From Tsuneonella amylolytica (GTDB lineage: Bacteria > Pseudomonadota > Alphaproteobacteria > Sphingomonadales > Sphingomonadaceae): a DNA stretch of 64,000 nt. Location of the stretch: positions 1,364,001 to 1,428,000 of the forward strand of contig NZ_CP032570.1 in assembly GCF_003626915.1 (NCBI RefSeq), in the 5' to 3' direction. Made by a program: the position numbers and the translations under genes. Shown one piece after another: positions 18,600-26,400 of this stretch. The notes under the pieces were generated by a model. The model had not been told where the DNA came from. It searched no databases and saw only the letters and a program-made list of their open reading frames with translations. Position 1 is the first letter of the stretch. The number at the start of each line of letters is the position of its first letter.

Positions 18600-18633
18600 T
18601 AGTGGTGGTAGTGAGGGCGCGGATGCGTCGCAT
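18565..18633 (-). CDS. Threonine-rich leader peptide upstream of thrS
   Basis: A 22-residue ORF from ATG 18633 to TAG 18565, ending 126 bases before thrS. Residues 8-12 are five consecutive Thr codons (ACT ACC ACC ACT ACC, 18612-18598), followed at once by a stable GC hairpin. This is the classic layout of an amino-acid-sensing leader peptide, and the amino acid matches the substrate of the downstream synthetase. There is no Shine-Dalgarno site. However, a promoter-like pair places the likely transcription start at the A of this ATG, as in leaderless alphaproteobacterial trpL. The match of codon identity and gene is seen directly; the regulatory role is inferred (pheST of E. coli is a precedent for synthetase attenuation). 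Confidence 0.6.
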   Translation of the reverse strand: MRRIRALTTTTTPGFRGRSPAR

Positions 18634-18640
18634 GGCCGCC

Positions 18641-18669
18641 GATGTAGCGCGCCGGCCGCCGATTGTCGA
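18641..18669 (-). promoter_or_regulatory. Candidate promoter of the thrS leader transcript
   Basis: On the minus strand TCGACA (18669-18664) and TACATC (18646-18641) are separated by exactly 17 bases. Seven bases then lead to the leader ATG at 18633, so the predicted start site is the A of ATG or very close to it. The -10 match is poor, but spacing and position are good. Confidence 0.4.
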
Positions 18670-18685
18670 TGCCCGGGTGAGCGCC

Positions 18686-20335
18686 CTAGCTTGCCGTCAG
18701 CCGCCGTGCGCCGTGCTCCGCCACCATCCGGTGGGTGCCCGCCAGCGCCGCCGAGCGGGTCTTCACCGACCCGCTGAAGCGCCATTCGCAGCTCGCCCGC
18801 GCCGGCGTCAGTTCGACTGCCATGTAGCCCCGCCGGGTGGCATCCATCCACGCCAGCCCTTCGTTGAACGCGACCAGCGCTCTTGCTGCAGCCTGCGCGC
18901 GCGGGACCCCGAAGTAGGCTTCGAAGCCGGGCGAGGAGACCGACTGGCCGGCGAATTCCACGCCCACCGGCGCGCCGTCGTTCGCAAGGTCGAACGCCCA
19001 AGCGTTGTGGGTGTCCCCGGTCAGGGTGACGAGGTTCGCGCCCGCTTCTTGCGCGGCCGCCAGCAACCGCTTGCGCGCCGCGGGATACCCGTCCCACGCA
19101 TCCATGTTCGACGGCAGTCCGGCCGCCCCGGCGCGCACCGCGCTGGCGATACGCGCCCGGACGTAGTCGGGCGCGCCTGCCGCTGCCGCCTGGGCGATGG
19201 CGGGCGGGGTCCTGAGGCTGCCGAGCACGACCTGCTGTACCAGCACCTGCCATTTACGACCCGAGCGCACCGATGCGGCCATCGTCCCGGCGAGCCAGCC
19301 TTCCTGCTCGGTGCCCAGCATCGAGCGCGCGGGATCGGCCCACGCCCCGTCCCTGAGCGAGGCGAGCGCGCCGTCGATCGCCTGCGGCGGCAGCCCCTTG
19401 AGCATGTCCGACAGGTCGAGCGGCTTGTCGCGCGCGGTCAGCCGGGTCTCGATCCGCAGCAGGGTCGCAAGGTCGCCCACGTCGTAGCGCGCCCACGGCG
19501 CTTCGCTCACCGGCAGCCATTCGCTGCGCGCCTGCATCGCCGCGCGGGTGCGGGCGGCCCACGGCCCTTCGGTTTCGGGCTGGTGGTTCTGCGCCCCGCC
19601 CTTCCATGCGTCGTTCGCGGTCTCGTGATCGTCGAACACCGCGATCATCGGGACCATGGCGTGCAGCCGCCGCAAGTCGGGATCGCTGCGATAGCTGGCA
19701 TAGCGCGCGCGGTAGTCGGCGAGGTGGATCAGTTCGTTCGCGGGCGCCGGTACGCGCCCGGCCACCGCCTCGTCGGCACTCGGGTAGTTGCCGGGATCGT
19801 ATTCGTAGAGATAATCGCCGAGATGCACCGCGAGGTCGAAATCGCCCGCCGCGCCCGCGTGCGCATATGCGTTGAAATAGCCGAACCCCATGTTGGAGCA
19901 GCTGAACACCGCCATGCGGAACCGGTCGGTCCTGCCCTCCGGCAGAGTGCGCGTGCGCCCGGTCTCCGAGACGGTGCCGTCGGGCGCGACGAAGCGGTAG
20001 CGGTACCAGCGCCCGGGGGCGAGGTTGCCCGCAACCGCCTTGACGCACCAGTCGCTTTCCGGCCCGGCGACGACATCGCCGCCCGATACGACCTTCGCGA
20101 AATCCTCGGCCTCCGCCACTTCCCAGCGCAGCCGGTCCGCGCCCGTGCCGACATAGCGGGTCCACAGCAGGACCGAGCGGGCCGAAGGCTCCCCGCTCGC
20201 GACACCGTGCGTGAACCCGCGCCCGCCCTGCGCGGCGAGCGGGCTGGCGGCGAGGCCCAGCCCCAGCGCGCCCCCGCGCAGGAGGCTGCGGCGGTCGAGC
20301 GACGGGATTGCGGGACCGTTCGGAATGTGCGGCAT
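18686..20335 (-). CDS. phoD: PhoD-family alkaline phosphatase/phosphodiesterase, Tat-exported
   Basis: A 549-residue protein with a twin-arginine signal (DRRSLLRGGALGLGLAAS, from about residue 14) and the PhoD catalytic fold. Metal-site segments include VFSCSNMGFGYFNAY, VHLGDYLYEY, FDDHETANDAW and LTGDTHNAW. It releases phosphate from phosphodi- or monoesters outside the cytoplasm, with Ca/Fe as known cofactors of the family. The ATG at 20335 is supported by AGAGGA 7 bases upstream and directly precedes the Tat signal. A Pho-box-like repeat with a -10-like element upstream suggests induction by phosphate starvation. Confidence 0.9.
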   Translation of the reverse strand: MPHIPNGPAIPSLDRRSLLRGGALGLGLAASPLAAQGGRGFTHGVASGEPSARSVLLWTRYVGTGADRLRWEVAEAEDFAKVVSGGDVVAGPESDWCVKAVAGNLAPGRWYRYRFVAPDGTVSETGRTRTLPEGRTDRFRMAVFSCSNMGFGYFNAYAHAGAAGDFDLAVHLGDYLYEYDPGNYPSADEAVAGRVPAPANELIHLADYRARYASYRSDPDLRRLHAMVPMIAVFDDHETANDAWKGGAQNHQPETEGPWAARTRAAMQARSEWLPVSEAPWARYDVGDLATLLRIETRLTARDKPLDLSDMLKGLPPQAIDGALASLRDGAWADPARSMLGTEQEGWLAGTMAASVRSGRKWQVLVQQVVLGSLRTPPAIAQAAAAGAPDYVRARIASAVRAGAAGLPSNMDAWDGYPAARKRLLAAAQEAGANLVTLTGDTHNAWAFDLANDGAPVGVEFAGQSVSSPGFEAYFGVPRAQAAARALVAFNEGLAWMDATRRGYMAVELTPARASCEWRFSGSVKTRSAALAGTHRMVAEHGARRLTAS

Positions 20336-20388
20336 CGGGTATCCTCTCGCCGCCATTGTGCGCATCCGGCGGCCCGCTGTCACTGGCC

Positions 20389-20425
20389 ATTTAAAGCGAC
20401 CTTTCCATGACATTGGGCATGACAG
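20389..20425 (-). promoter_or_regulatory. Pho-box-like promoter of phoD
   Basis: On the minus strand CTGTCAT (20425-20419) and ATGTCAT (20413-20407) form a direct repeat with a 5-base gap. After 11 more bases comes TTTAAAT (20395-20389), in the place of a -10 element. The PhoB consensus is two CTGTCAT copies with a 4-base gap replacing the -35, so spacing is off by one. Location about 75-90 bases before a phosphatase gene supports the call. A third CTGTCA on the plus strand (20377-20382) makes a 9-bp inverted repeat with the first copy. Confidence 0.5.
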
Positions 20426-20517
20426 CGGCGGCCCCCGGGCACGCCGGGTTTGCGCCGCGGGGCCGGTCCGCTAGAGCGGCCCGCACAGTCCTCCGCAGCA
20501 TCCGAAAGGCCCGCCCC

Positions 20518-20772
20518 ATGTTCCAGCGCCTGTTCGTCGACCATCCCCGCAGCGTCGACGAAAGCTACGCCGAGCATTTCGCCGTTGCCGGGCGATTCGG
20601 CCTGACGATGATCCGCGGCGGCCTGTGCGCGCTGGTCCACGCCATCGTGCCGGGCTGGTGCGTGACCACCGGCAGCGACACGATCCGCCGGCTCAACGCG
20701 ATCATGGTCGAACAGCGCCGCGCCAAGGGTGAGGCCGTGACGCAGATCGCCACCGTCGACTGGGTGATCTGA
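20518..20772 (+). CDS. DUF6356 family protein
   Basis: An 84-residue protein beginning MFQRLFVDHPRSVDESYAEHF, the characteristic opening of a family found mainly in alphaproteobacteria, with a central hydrophobic stretch (MIRGGLCALVHAIVPGWC) that may contact the membrane. Function unknown. The ATG at 20518 follows AAAGG and starts at the conserved residues. It is followed after 26 bases by the hydrolase gene, so the two are probably one transcript. Confidence 0.75.
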   Translation: MFQRLFVDHPRSVDESYAEHFAVAGRFGLTMIRGGLCALVHAIVPGWCVTTGSDTIRRLNAIMVEQRRAKGEAVTQIATVDWVI

Positions 20773-20798
20773 CGCTGCCCGTCATCCGCCACTATGCG

Positions 20799-21503
20799 AT
20801 GCCCGGCGGCGGCCGGATCGCCTATCGCCACACCCCGGGCCGCGGCCCCGCGCTGGTCTTCCTGCCCGGCTACATGTCCGACATGGCGGGCGGCAAGGCG
20901 ACCGCGCTGTTCGAGCGGGCGCAGGCCGAAGGGCGCGAATGCCTGCTGCTCGACTATTCGGGCTGCGGACAAAGCGACGGCGACTTCGCGGACGGTACCC
21001 TGTCGCGCTGGCGCGACGAGGTGCTGGCGCTGGTGAACGCGGTCGTCGCCGGTCCGGTCGTCGTCATCGGATCGTCGATGGGCGGCTGGCTGATGCTGCT
21101 GGTGGGCGAGGCGCTGGAGCGCCGGCTCCACGCCCTCGTCGGGGTCGCCGCCGCGCCCGACTTCACCGAATGGGGCCGGTCGGAAGAGGACAAGGCGCGG
21201 CTGGCGGCCGGCGAGACGGTGTTCGACGCCAATCCCTACGGCCCCGATCCCACCCCGATGCACGCCGCGTTCTGGGCCGACGGACAGGCGAACCGGCGGC
21301 TGGGTACCGCCATCGCGCTCGATTGCCCGGTGCGGCTGATCCACGGAATGCGCGATGCCGACGTGCCGTGGCAGATTTCGCAGCGCCTTGCGGATTCGCT
21401 GCGTTCTCCCGACATTCACCTGACACTCGTCAAGGACGGCGACCACCGGCTGAGCCGCGAGGGCGACATCGCTCTCCTCCTGCGCACGGTCTTCTCGCTT
21501 TAG
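20799..21503 (+). CDS. Alpha/beta hydrolase
   Basis: A cytoplasmic serine hydrolase of 234 residues. The nucleophile elbow is GSSMGG, the acid is in HGMRDADVPW and the base in DGDHRLS, a complete catalytic triad. LPGYMSDMAGGKA supplies the oxyanion region. It most resembles short palmitoyl-esterase/BPHL-type hydrolases, but the substrate is not predictable. Conserved-looking residues (VIRHYA) continue upstream in frame from the ATG, so a non-ATG start overlapping the previous gene is possible. Confidence 0.85.
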   Translation: MPGGGRIAYRHTPGRGPALVFLPGYMSDMAGGKATALFERAQAEGRECLLLDYSGCGQSDGDFADGTLSRWRDEVLALVNAVVAGPVVVIGSSMGGWLMLLVGEALERRLHALVGVAAAPDFTEWGRSEEDKARLAAGETVFDANPYGPDPTPMHAAFWADGQANRRLGTAIALDCPVRLIHGMRDADVPWQISQRLADSLRSPDIHLTLVKDGDHRLSREGDIALLLRTVFSL

Positions 21504-21511
21504 GAAATGCC

Positions 21512-22324
21512 ATGCTCTCCATCCTCGCACCGCTGATCATGCAGGTCGGCATCGGCACGATGGCCACCCCCGTCAGCCCCGTTCCGCCGGAACTGGAGAA
21601 CCGCATGCGCCGCAATACCCAGCTGCCCGGGCGCGCCGAAACGCAGCCGGCCATCGCCTCGTGCCTCTCGCTCGCCGACAGGGATCCCGACCGTGCCCGC
21701 GATTTCGCGAGCGAATGGGTCTCGCGCACCGATGGCGAGCAGCGCGCGGCGGGCCGCCACTGCCTGGGCGTGGCGCAGGGCAACGCGGGCGCCTGGGGCG
21801 ATGCGGCGGCAAGCTTCCTCGCCGCGCGCGACGAGGGGCCGGCGGGTGCCTTCGCCGCCCGGATGGGCGCGCTGGCGGGCAGCGCCTTCCTCGCCGAAGG
21901 CCGCGCGGCCGATGCGCTTGCCGCGCTCGATAGGGCGGAGGCTGCGGCGGCCGGCGACGCCGAACTCACGGGCGGCATCGCGATGGACCGGGCGACCGCG
22001 CTCGTCGCGCTGGGCCGCCCGGACGAGGCATCCGCCGCACTCGCCGCGGCGCGCGAGGAGGTGCCGGGCAATGCCCACGCCTGGCTGCTGTCGGCCACAC
22101 TCGCCCGGCGACAGGGCGATCTTGTGGCGGCGCAAGGCTTCGTCGAGCGCGCCGCGGCGATCGATGCCCGCGATCCCGAGATCGGGCTGGAGGCCGGCGT
22201 GATCGCCGCGCTGGGCGGCCGCGACGATGCCGCGCGCCGATCGTTCGAATCGGTACTCCTCGCTGCCCCCGAAGGCCCGCTGGCCGACGCCGCCACCACC
22301 TATCTGGAGCAACTGGCCCGATGA
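21512..22324 (+). CDS. Tetratricopeptide-repeat protein
   Basis: A 270-residue, Ala-rich protein with an N-terminal hydrophobic stretch that may be a signal. Several 34-residue helical repeats are recognisable, e.g. GRPDEASAALAAAREEVPGNAHAWLLSATL and GRDDAARRSFESVLLAAPEGPLADAA, indicating a TPR protein-binding scaffold. A role is not predictable. AGGA precedes the ATG at 21512 by 7 bases. It begins 8 bases after the hydrolase stop, and its own stop overlaps the next start (ATGA), so it belongs to the same operon. Confidence 0.75.
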   Translation: MLSILAPLIMQVGIGTMATPVSPVPPELENRMRRNTQLPGRAETQPAIASCLSLADRDPDRARDFASEWVSRTDGEQRAAGRHCLGVAQGNAGAWGDAAASFLAARDEGPAGAFAARMGALAGSAFLAEGRAADALAALDRAEAAAAGDAELTGGIAMDRATALVALGRPDEASAALAAAREEVPGNAHAWLLSATLARRQGDLVAAQGFVERAAAIDARDPEIGLEAGVIAALGGRDDAARRSFESVLLAAPEGPLADAATTYLEQLAR

Positions 22325-23304
22325 TCCCGCTGTCCGTCCTCGACCTCGTCCCCGTCCGCGAAGGCGGCACTCTGGCCGAATCCTATGCCGCCACCGCCAG
22401 CCTCGCGCGCGCCGCCGAGCGGCACGGGTTCAAGCGGTTCTGGGTCGCCGAACATCACACGATGGAAGGGATCGCCGGCGCCGCCACCGCGGTCGTGCTT
22501 GCCCACGTCGGCCACGCGACGTCGACCATCCGCATCGGGTCGGGCGGGATCATGCTGCCCAATCACAACCCGTTCGTGATCGCCGAACAGTTCGGCACGC
22601 TCGACGCGCTGTTTCCGGGACGCATCGATCTCGGGCTGGGCCGCGCACCCGGGGCGGGGCCCCAACTGCAACGGGCGCTGCGCAAGAACCTCCATGCCGC
22701 GGCGGAGATGTTTCCGCAGGACGTAGTCGAACTGCGGGCGCTGCTCGCGGGCGATCCGCAGCTGCCCATCCAGGCGACCCCCGGGCAGGGTTCGCAGGTG
22801 GAGATGTGGATGCTCGGCTCCAGCCTGTTCGGCGCGCAGCTCGCCGCGCAGCTCGGCATGCCCTACGCCTTCGCCTCGCACTTCGCGCCCGACCATCTCG
22901 ATGCCGCGCTGAAGCTCTATCGCGAACGGTTCGAGCCGAGCGCATGGCTGGAGAGGCCCCACGCGATGGCGGCGATGACGGTCTTCACGGCCGAAACCGA
23001 TGCCGAGGCGGAACTGATCGGATCGAGCCAGCAGCAGAGCTTCGTGCGGCTGCGCACCGGCCAGCCGGGCAAGCTGCCGCCCCCGGTGAAGGGATACCGC
23101 GACACGCTGCCGGGGGCCGCGCAGGGCCTCCTCGCGCACATCGGGCAGGCAAGCGCGATCGGCTCGCCCGCCACGGTGCGCGCCGCCATCGGCCGCTTCG
23201 TCGAACGCACCGGGGCCGACGAGATCGTCGTCTCGGGCGCGACCTACGATCCGGCCGCGCGCGAACGCTCGCTCGAACTCACGATCGAGGCGCTTGCGGC
23301 CTGA
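22321..23304 (+). CDS. LLM class flavin-dependent oxidoreductase (luciferase-like)
   Basis: A 327-residue TIM-barrel flavoenzyme. The opening LSVLDLVPVREGGT, the segment FWVAEHHTMEGIAGAATAV and RIGSGGIMLPNHNP are typical of the luciferase-like monooxygenase family (MsnO8/YhbW group). It uses FMNH2 and oxygen or F420-like chemistry; the substrate is unknown. The ATG at 22321 overlaps the stop of the TPR gene, so translation is coupled. The 152 bases after it hold no further gene. Confidence 0.9.
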   Translation: MIPLSVLDLVPVREGGTLAESYAATASLARAAERHGFKRFWVAEHHTMEGIAGAATAVVLAHVGHATSTIRIGSGGIMLPNHNPFVIAEQFGTLDALFPGRIDLGLGRAPGAGPQLQRALRKNLHAAAEMFPQDVVELRALLAGDPQLPIQATPGQGSQVEMWMLGSSLFGAQLAAQLGMPYAFASHFAPDHLDAALKLYRERFEPSAWLERPHAMAAMTVFTAETDAEAELIGSSQQQSFVRLRTGQPGKLPPPVKGYRDTLPGAAQGLLAHIGQASAIGSPATVRAAIGRFVERTGADEIVVSGATYDPAARERSLELTIEALAA

Positions 23305-23456
23305 TGCCGGATAGATAGGCCGGCTCGTTCGTAGACCGGGTTGGAGAGAGGTTGCGGCCCTTGGCGCAAAGGCTTAGGGGCGCCAGATTGCTGCGAACGG
23401 CGGCAACAAAATAACAAGCGGCCCTGCGCCTTTCCGGGGCCGGTGGAGCTGACCGA

Positions 23457-26400
23457 ATGGCCGCCAGGACCGCTGCGAAGTCTTCCGACACACCCGCCGG
23501 GGGCACTCCCCCTCTCCAGCCCGACGGCGAGCTGGTGAAGGCGCTCGAAAAGCGCATCGCCGCCTCGCTGCTGCCCGGCGACCAGGCCTTCGACAAGGCG
23601 CCGCTGACCGACGCCGCGCGCTTCCTGCTCGAAACCGCCGCCCGGCGCGATGCCGGAGGCATGAACCTGTCGCTCGCATCGGCCAGCGAGGACCGGCGCT
23701 TCATGCGCATCGCACTCGTCAACGACGACATGCCGTTCCTGGTCGATTCGGCCGCCGCGACGGTCGCCGCCCACGGTCTTTCGATCGACCGCCTCGTCCA
23801 CCCCGTCGTCCCCGTCCGGCGCGACGATGCGGGCACCCTCACCGGGCTGCCCGACAAGGCGGCCGCCGGCGAGCCGCGCGAATCGATGATCTACATCGAA
23901 ACGCCGCGCATCGACGCGAAGCAGCGCCGCGCGCTGGAAACCGATCTGAAGGCGACCATCGCCGACGTGCACGCCGCCGTGGCGGACTGGTCGAAGATGC
24001 GCACCGCGTTGCTGGAGGATGCCAACCGCATCGGCGACAGCGAGGGCGCGTCCCTGCTGCGCTGGCTGGAAGGCGGCATGCTGACCCAGCTCGGCCACCT
24101 CACCCGCCTCCGCGACGGCAGCCAGACGGATATGCTCGGCATTTGCCGCAAGAGCGCCCGCGCGATCCTGGCCGACGCGAGCTTCGACCGCGCGTTCGAA
24201 TGGTTCGCCGATCCCGCCAACGCCGACCGCGTGCCGCTGATCGTCAAGGCCAACGTCATCTCCAACGTCCACCGCCGGGTGCCGCTCGACCTGTTCATCG
24301 TGCCGCTCTACGACAACGGCGAAGTCTGCGCGCTGTCGGTCCACGCGGGCGTGTGGACCAGCGCCTCGCTCACCACCGCGCCGGTCGACGTGCCGCGTTT
24401 GCGCACCCAGCTTGCCGCTTTGAATGCGAAGTTCGGCTTCGACCCCCACGGCCACGCCGGCAAGTCGCTCGTCCACGCGCTGACCGCGCTGCCGCACGAC
24501 CTGGTGATCGGGTTCTCGGAAGAGGACATCGAACGCGTCGCGACGACGATGATGAGCCTCGTCGACCGGCCCCGCCCGCGCCTCGCGCTGGTCGAGGCAC
24601 CGCTCAGCCGCCACCTCTTCGCCTTCGTGTGGATGCCGCGCGACATGGTGTCCACCCAGGTCCGCCTGCGGATCGAGCAGCTGCTTGAAGACGGCACCGG
24701 CGGCAAGGCGCTCGATTGGAGCCTGCAGGTCGAAGGCGGCAACCTGGCGCTGCTGCGCTACGTCCTCGACTACCGCGAGCATAGCGGCTCGCCCGATCCG
24801 CAGCCGATCGAGGAAGCGATCCAGACGCTCCTGCGCGGCTGGGGCGAGGCGGTCGAGGCCGAACTCGCGCTGGAGGAAGAATCCTCGCGCGCCGCGGCGA
24901 TCGCCGCGCGCTATGCCGAGAGCTTCCCGACCGCGTACCGCACCGCCTACGGCCCGGCAGAGGCCGCGCACGACATCCGCCGCCTGCGCCGGCTGGGCGC
25001 GCTGGAGAGCGAGGGCGACGGCCTCCTCCCCTTGCGCGACGTGCGGCTCTACCGGCACGAGGGCGACCCCGCCGACCGGATGCGGCTCAAAGTTTACCAG
25101 CTCCACGGCACGCTCGCCCTGTCGGACGCGGTGCCGGCGCTGGAGAACTTCGGCTTCCGCGTGATCGACGAGATCCCCACCGGGCTCGACGAGGACGGCG
25201 AAGGGCCGAAGGACCGCTACGCCACGATCCACGACTTCACCCTCGCGCTCGGTGAGGGCGAGGCGACCGAGCCCCTGCTGGCGCGCTGCACCGCGGTCGA
25301 GGAAGCGATCGCCGCCGTGCTCAACGGCGCGGCCGAGGACGACGCCTTCAACCGGCTCGTCGTGGGCATCGGCCTGTCCGCGCGCGAGGCGGACTGGATG
25401 CGCGCGTTCTACCGCTACCTGCGGCAGACCGGCATGGGCTTCACGATCTACACCGTGGTCGACGCGCTGCGCCGCGCGCCTCAGGTCACCGGGCCGCTGG
25501 TGCGCCTGTTTGCCGCGCGCCACGACCCGGCCTTCGCGGGCGACCGCGGGGCAGCGGCGGACGAACAGTCGGCGGCGATCCGGCAGGGCCTGGCGCAAGT
25601 CGCGGCGATCAACGACGACCGCCTGCTGCGGCTCTACCACGCCACCATCGACGCGATCCTGCGGACCAACGCCTTCGCCCCCGCCGCGCGCGAGGCGCTG
25701 GCGTTCAAGTTCGATTCCGGGCTCGTCCCGAACCTGCCCAAGCCCGTGCCGTGGCGCGAAATCTTCGTCTATTCGCGCCGGGTCGAGGGCATCCACCTGC
25801 GCGCCGGGCCGGTCGCCCGCGGCGGCCTGCGCTGGTCCGACCGCCGCGACGACTTCCGCACCGAGATCCTCGGCCTGATGAAGGCGCAGCGGGTCAAGAA
25901 CGCGGTCATCGTGCCCACCGGCGCGAAGGGCGGCTTCTATCCCAAGCAGCTGCCCGACCCGGCCCGCGACCGCGAGGCGTGGGCCGCCGAAGGGCGCGGC
26001 AGCTACGAGGCGTTCATCCGCACCCTGCTGTCGATCACCGACAACATCGTGGAAGGCCGGGTCGTCCACCCCGAACAGGTCGTGATCCACGACGGCGAGG
26101 ACCCGTACTTCGTGGTCGCCGCCGACAAGGGCACCGCGACCTTCTCCGACATCGCCAACGGCATCGCCGAAAGCCGCGACTTCTGGCTCGACGACGCCTT
26201 CGCAAGCGGCGGGTCCAACGGCTACGACCACAAGGCGATGGGCATCACCGCCAGGGGCGCGTGGGTTTCGGTCCAGCGCCACTTCCTCGAAATGGGCGTC
26301 GACGTGCAGACCGACACCACCCGCGTGGTGGGCTGCGGCGACATGTCGGGCGACGTGTTCGGCAACGGCATGCTGCTGTCGAAGGCGGTCAAGCTCGTCG

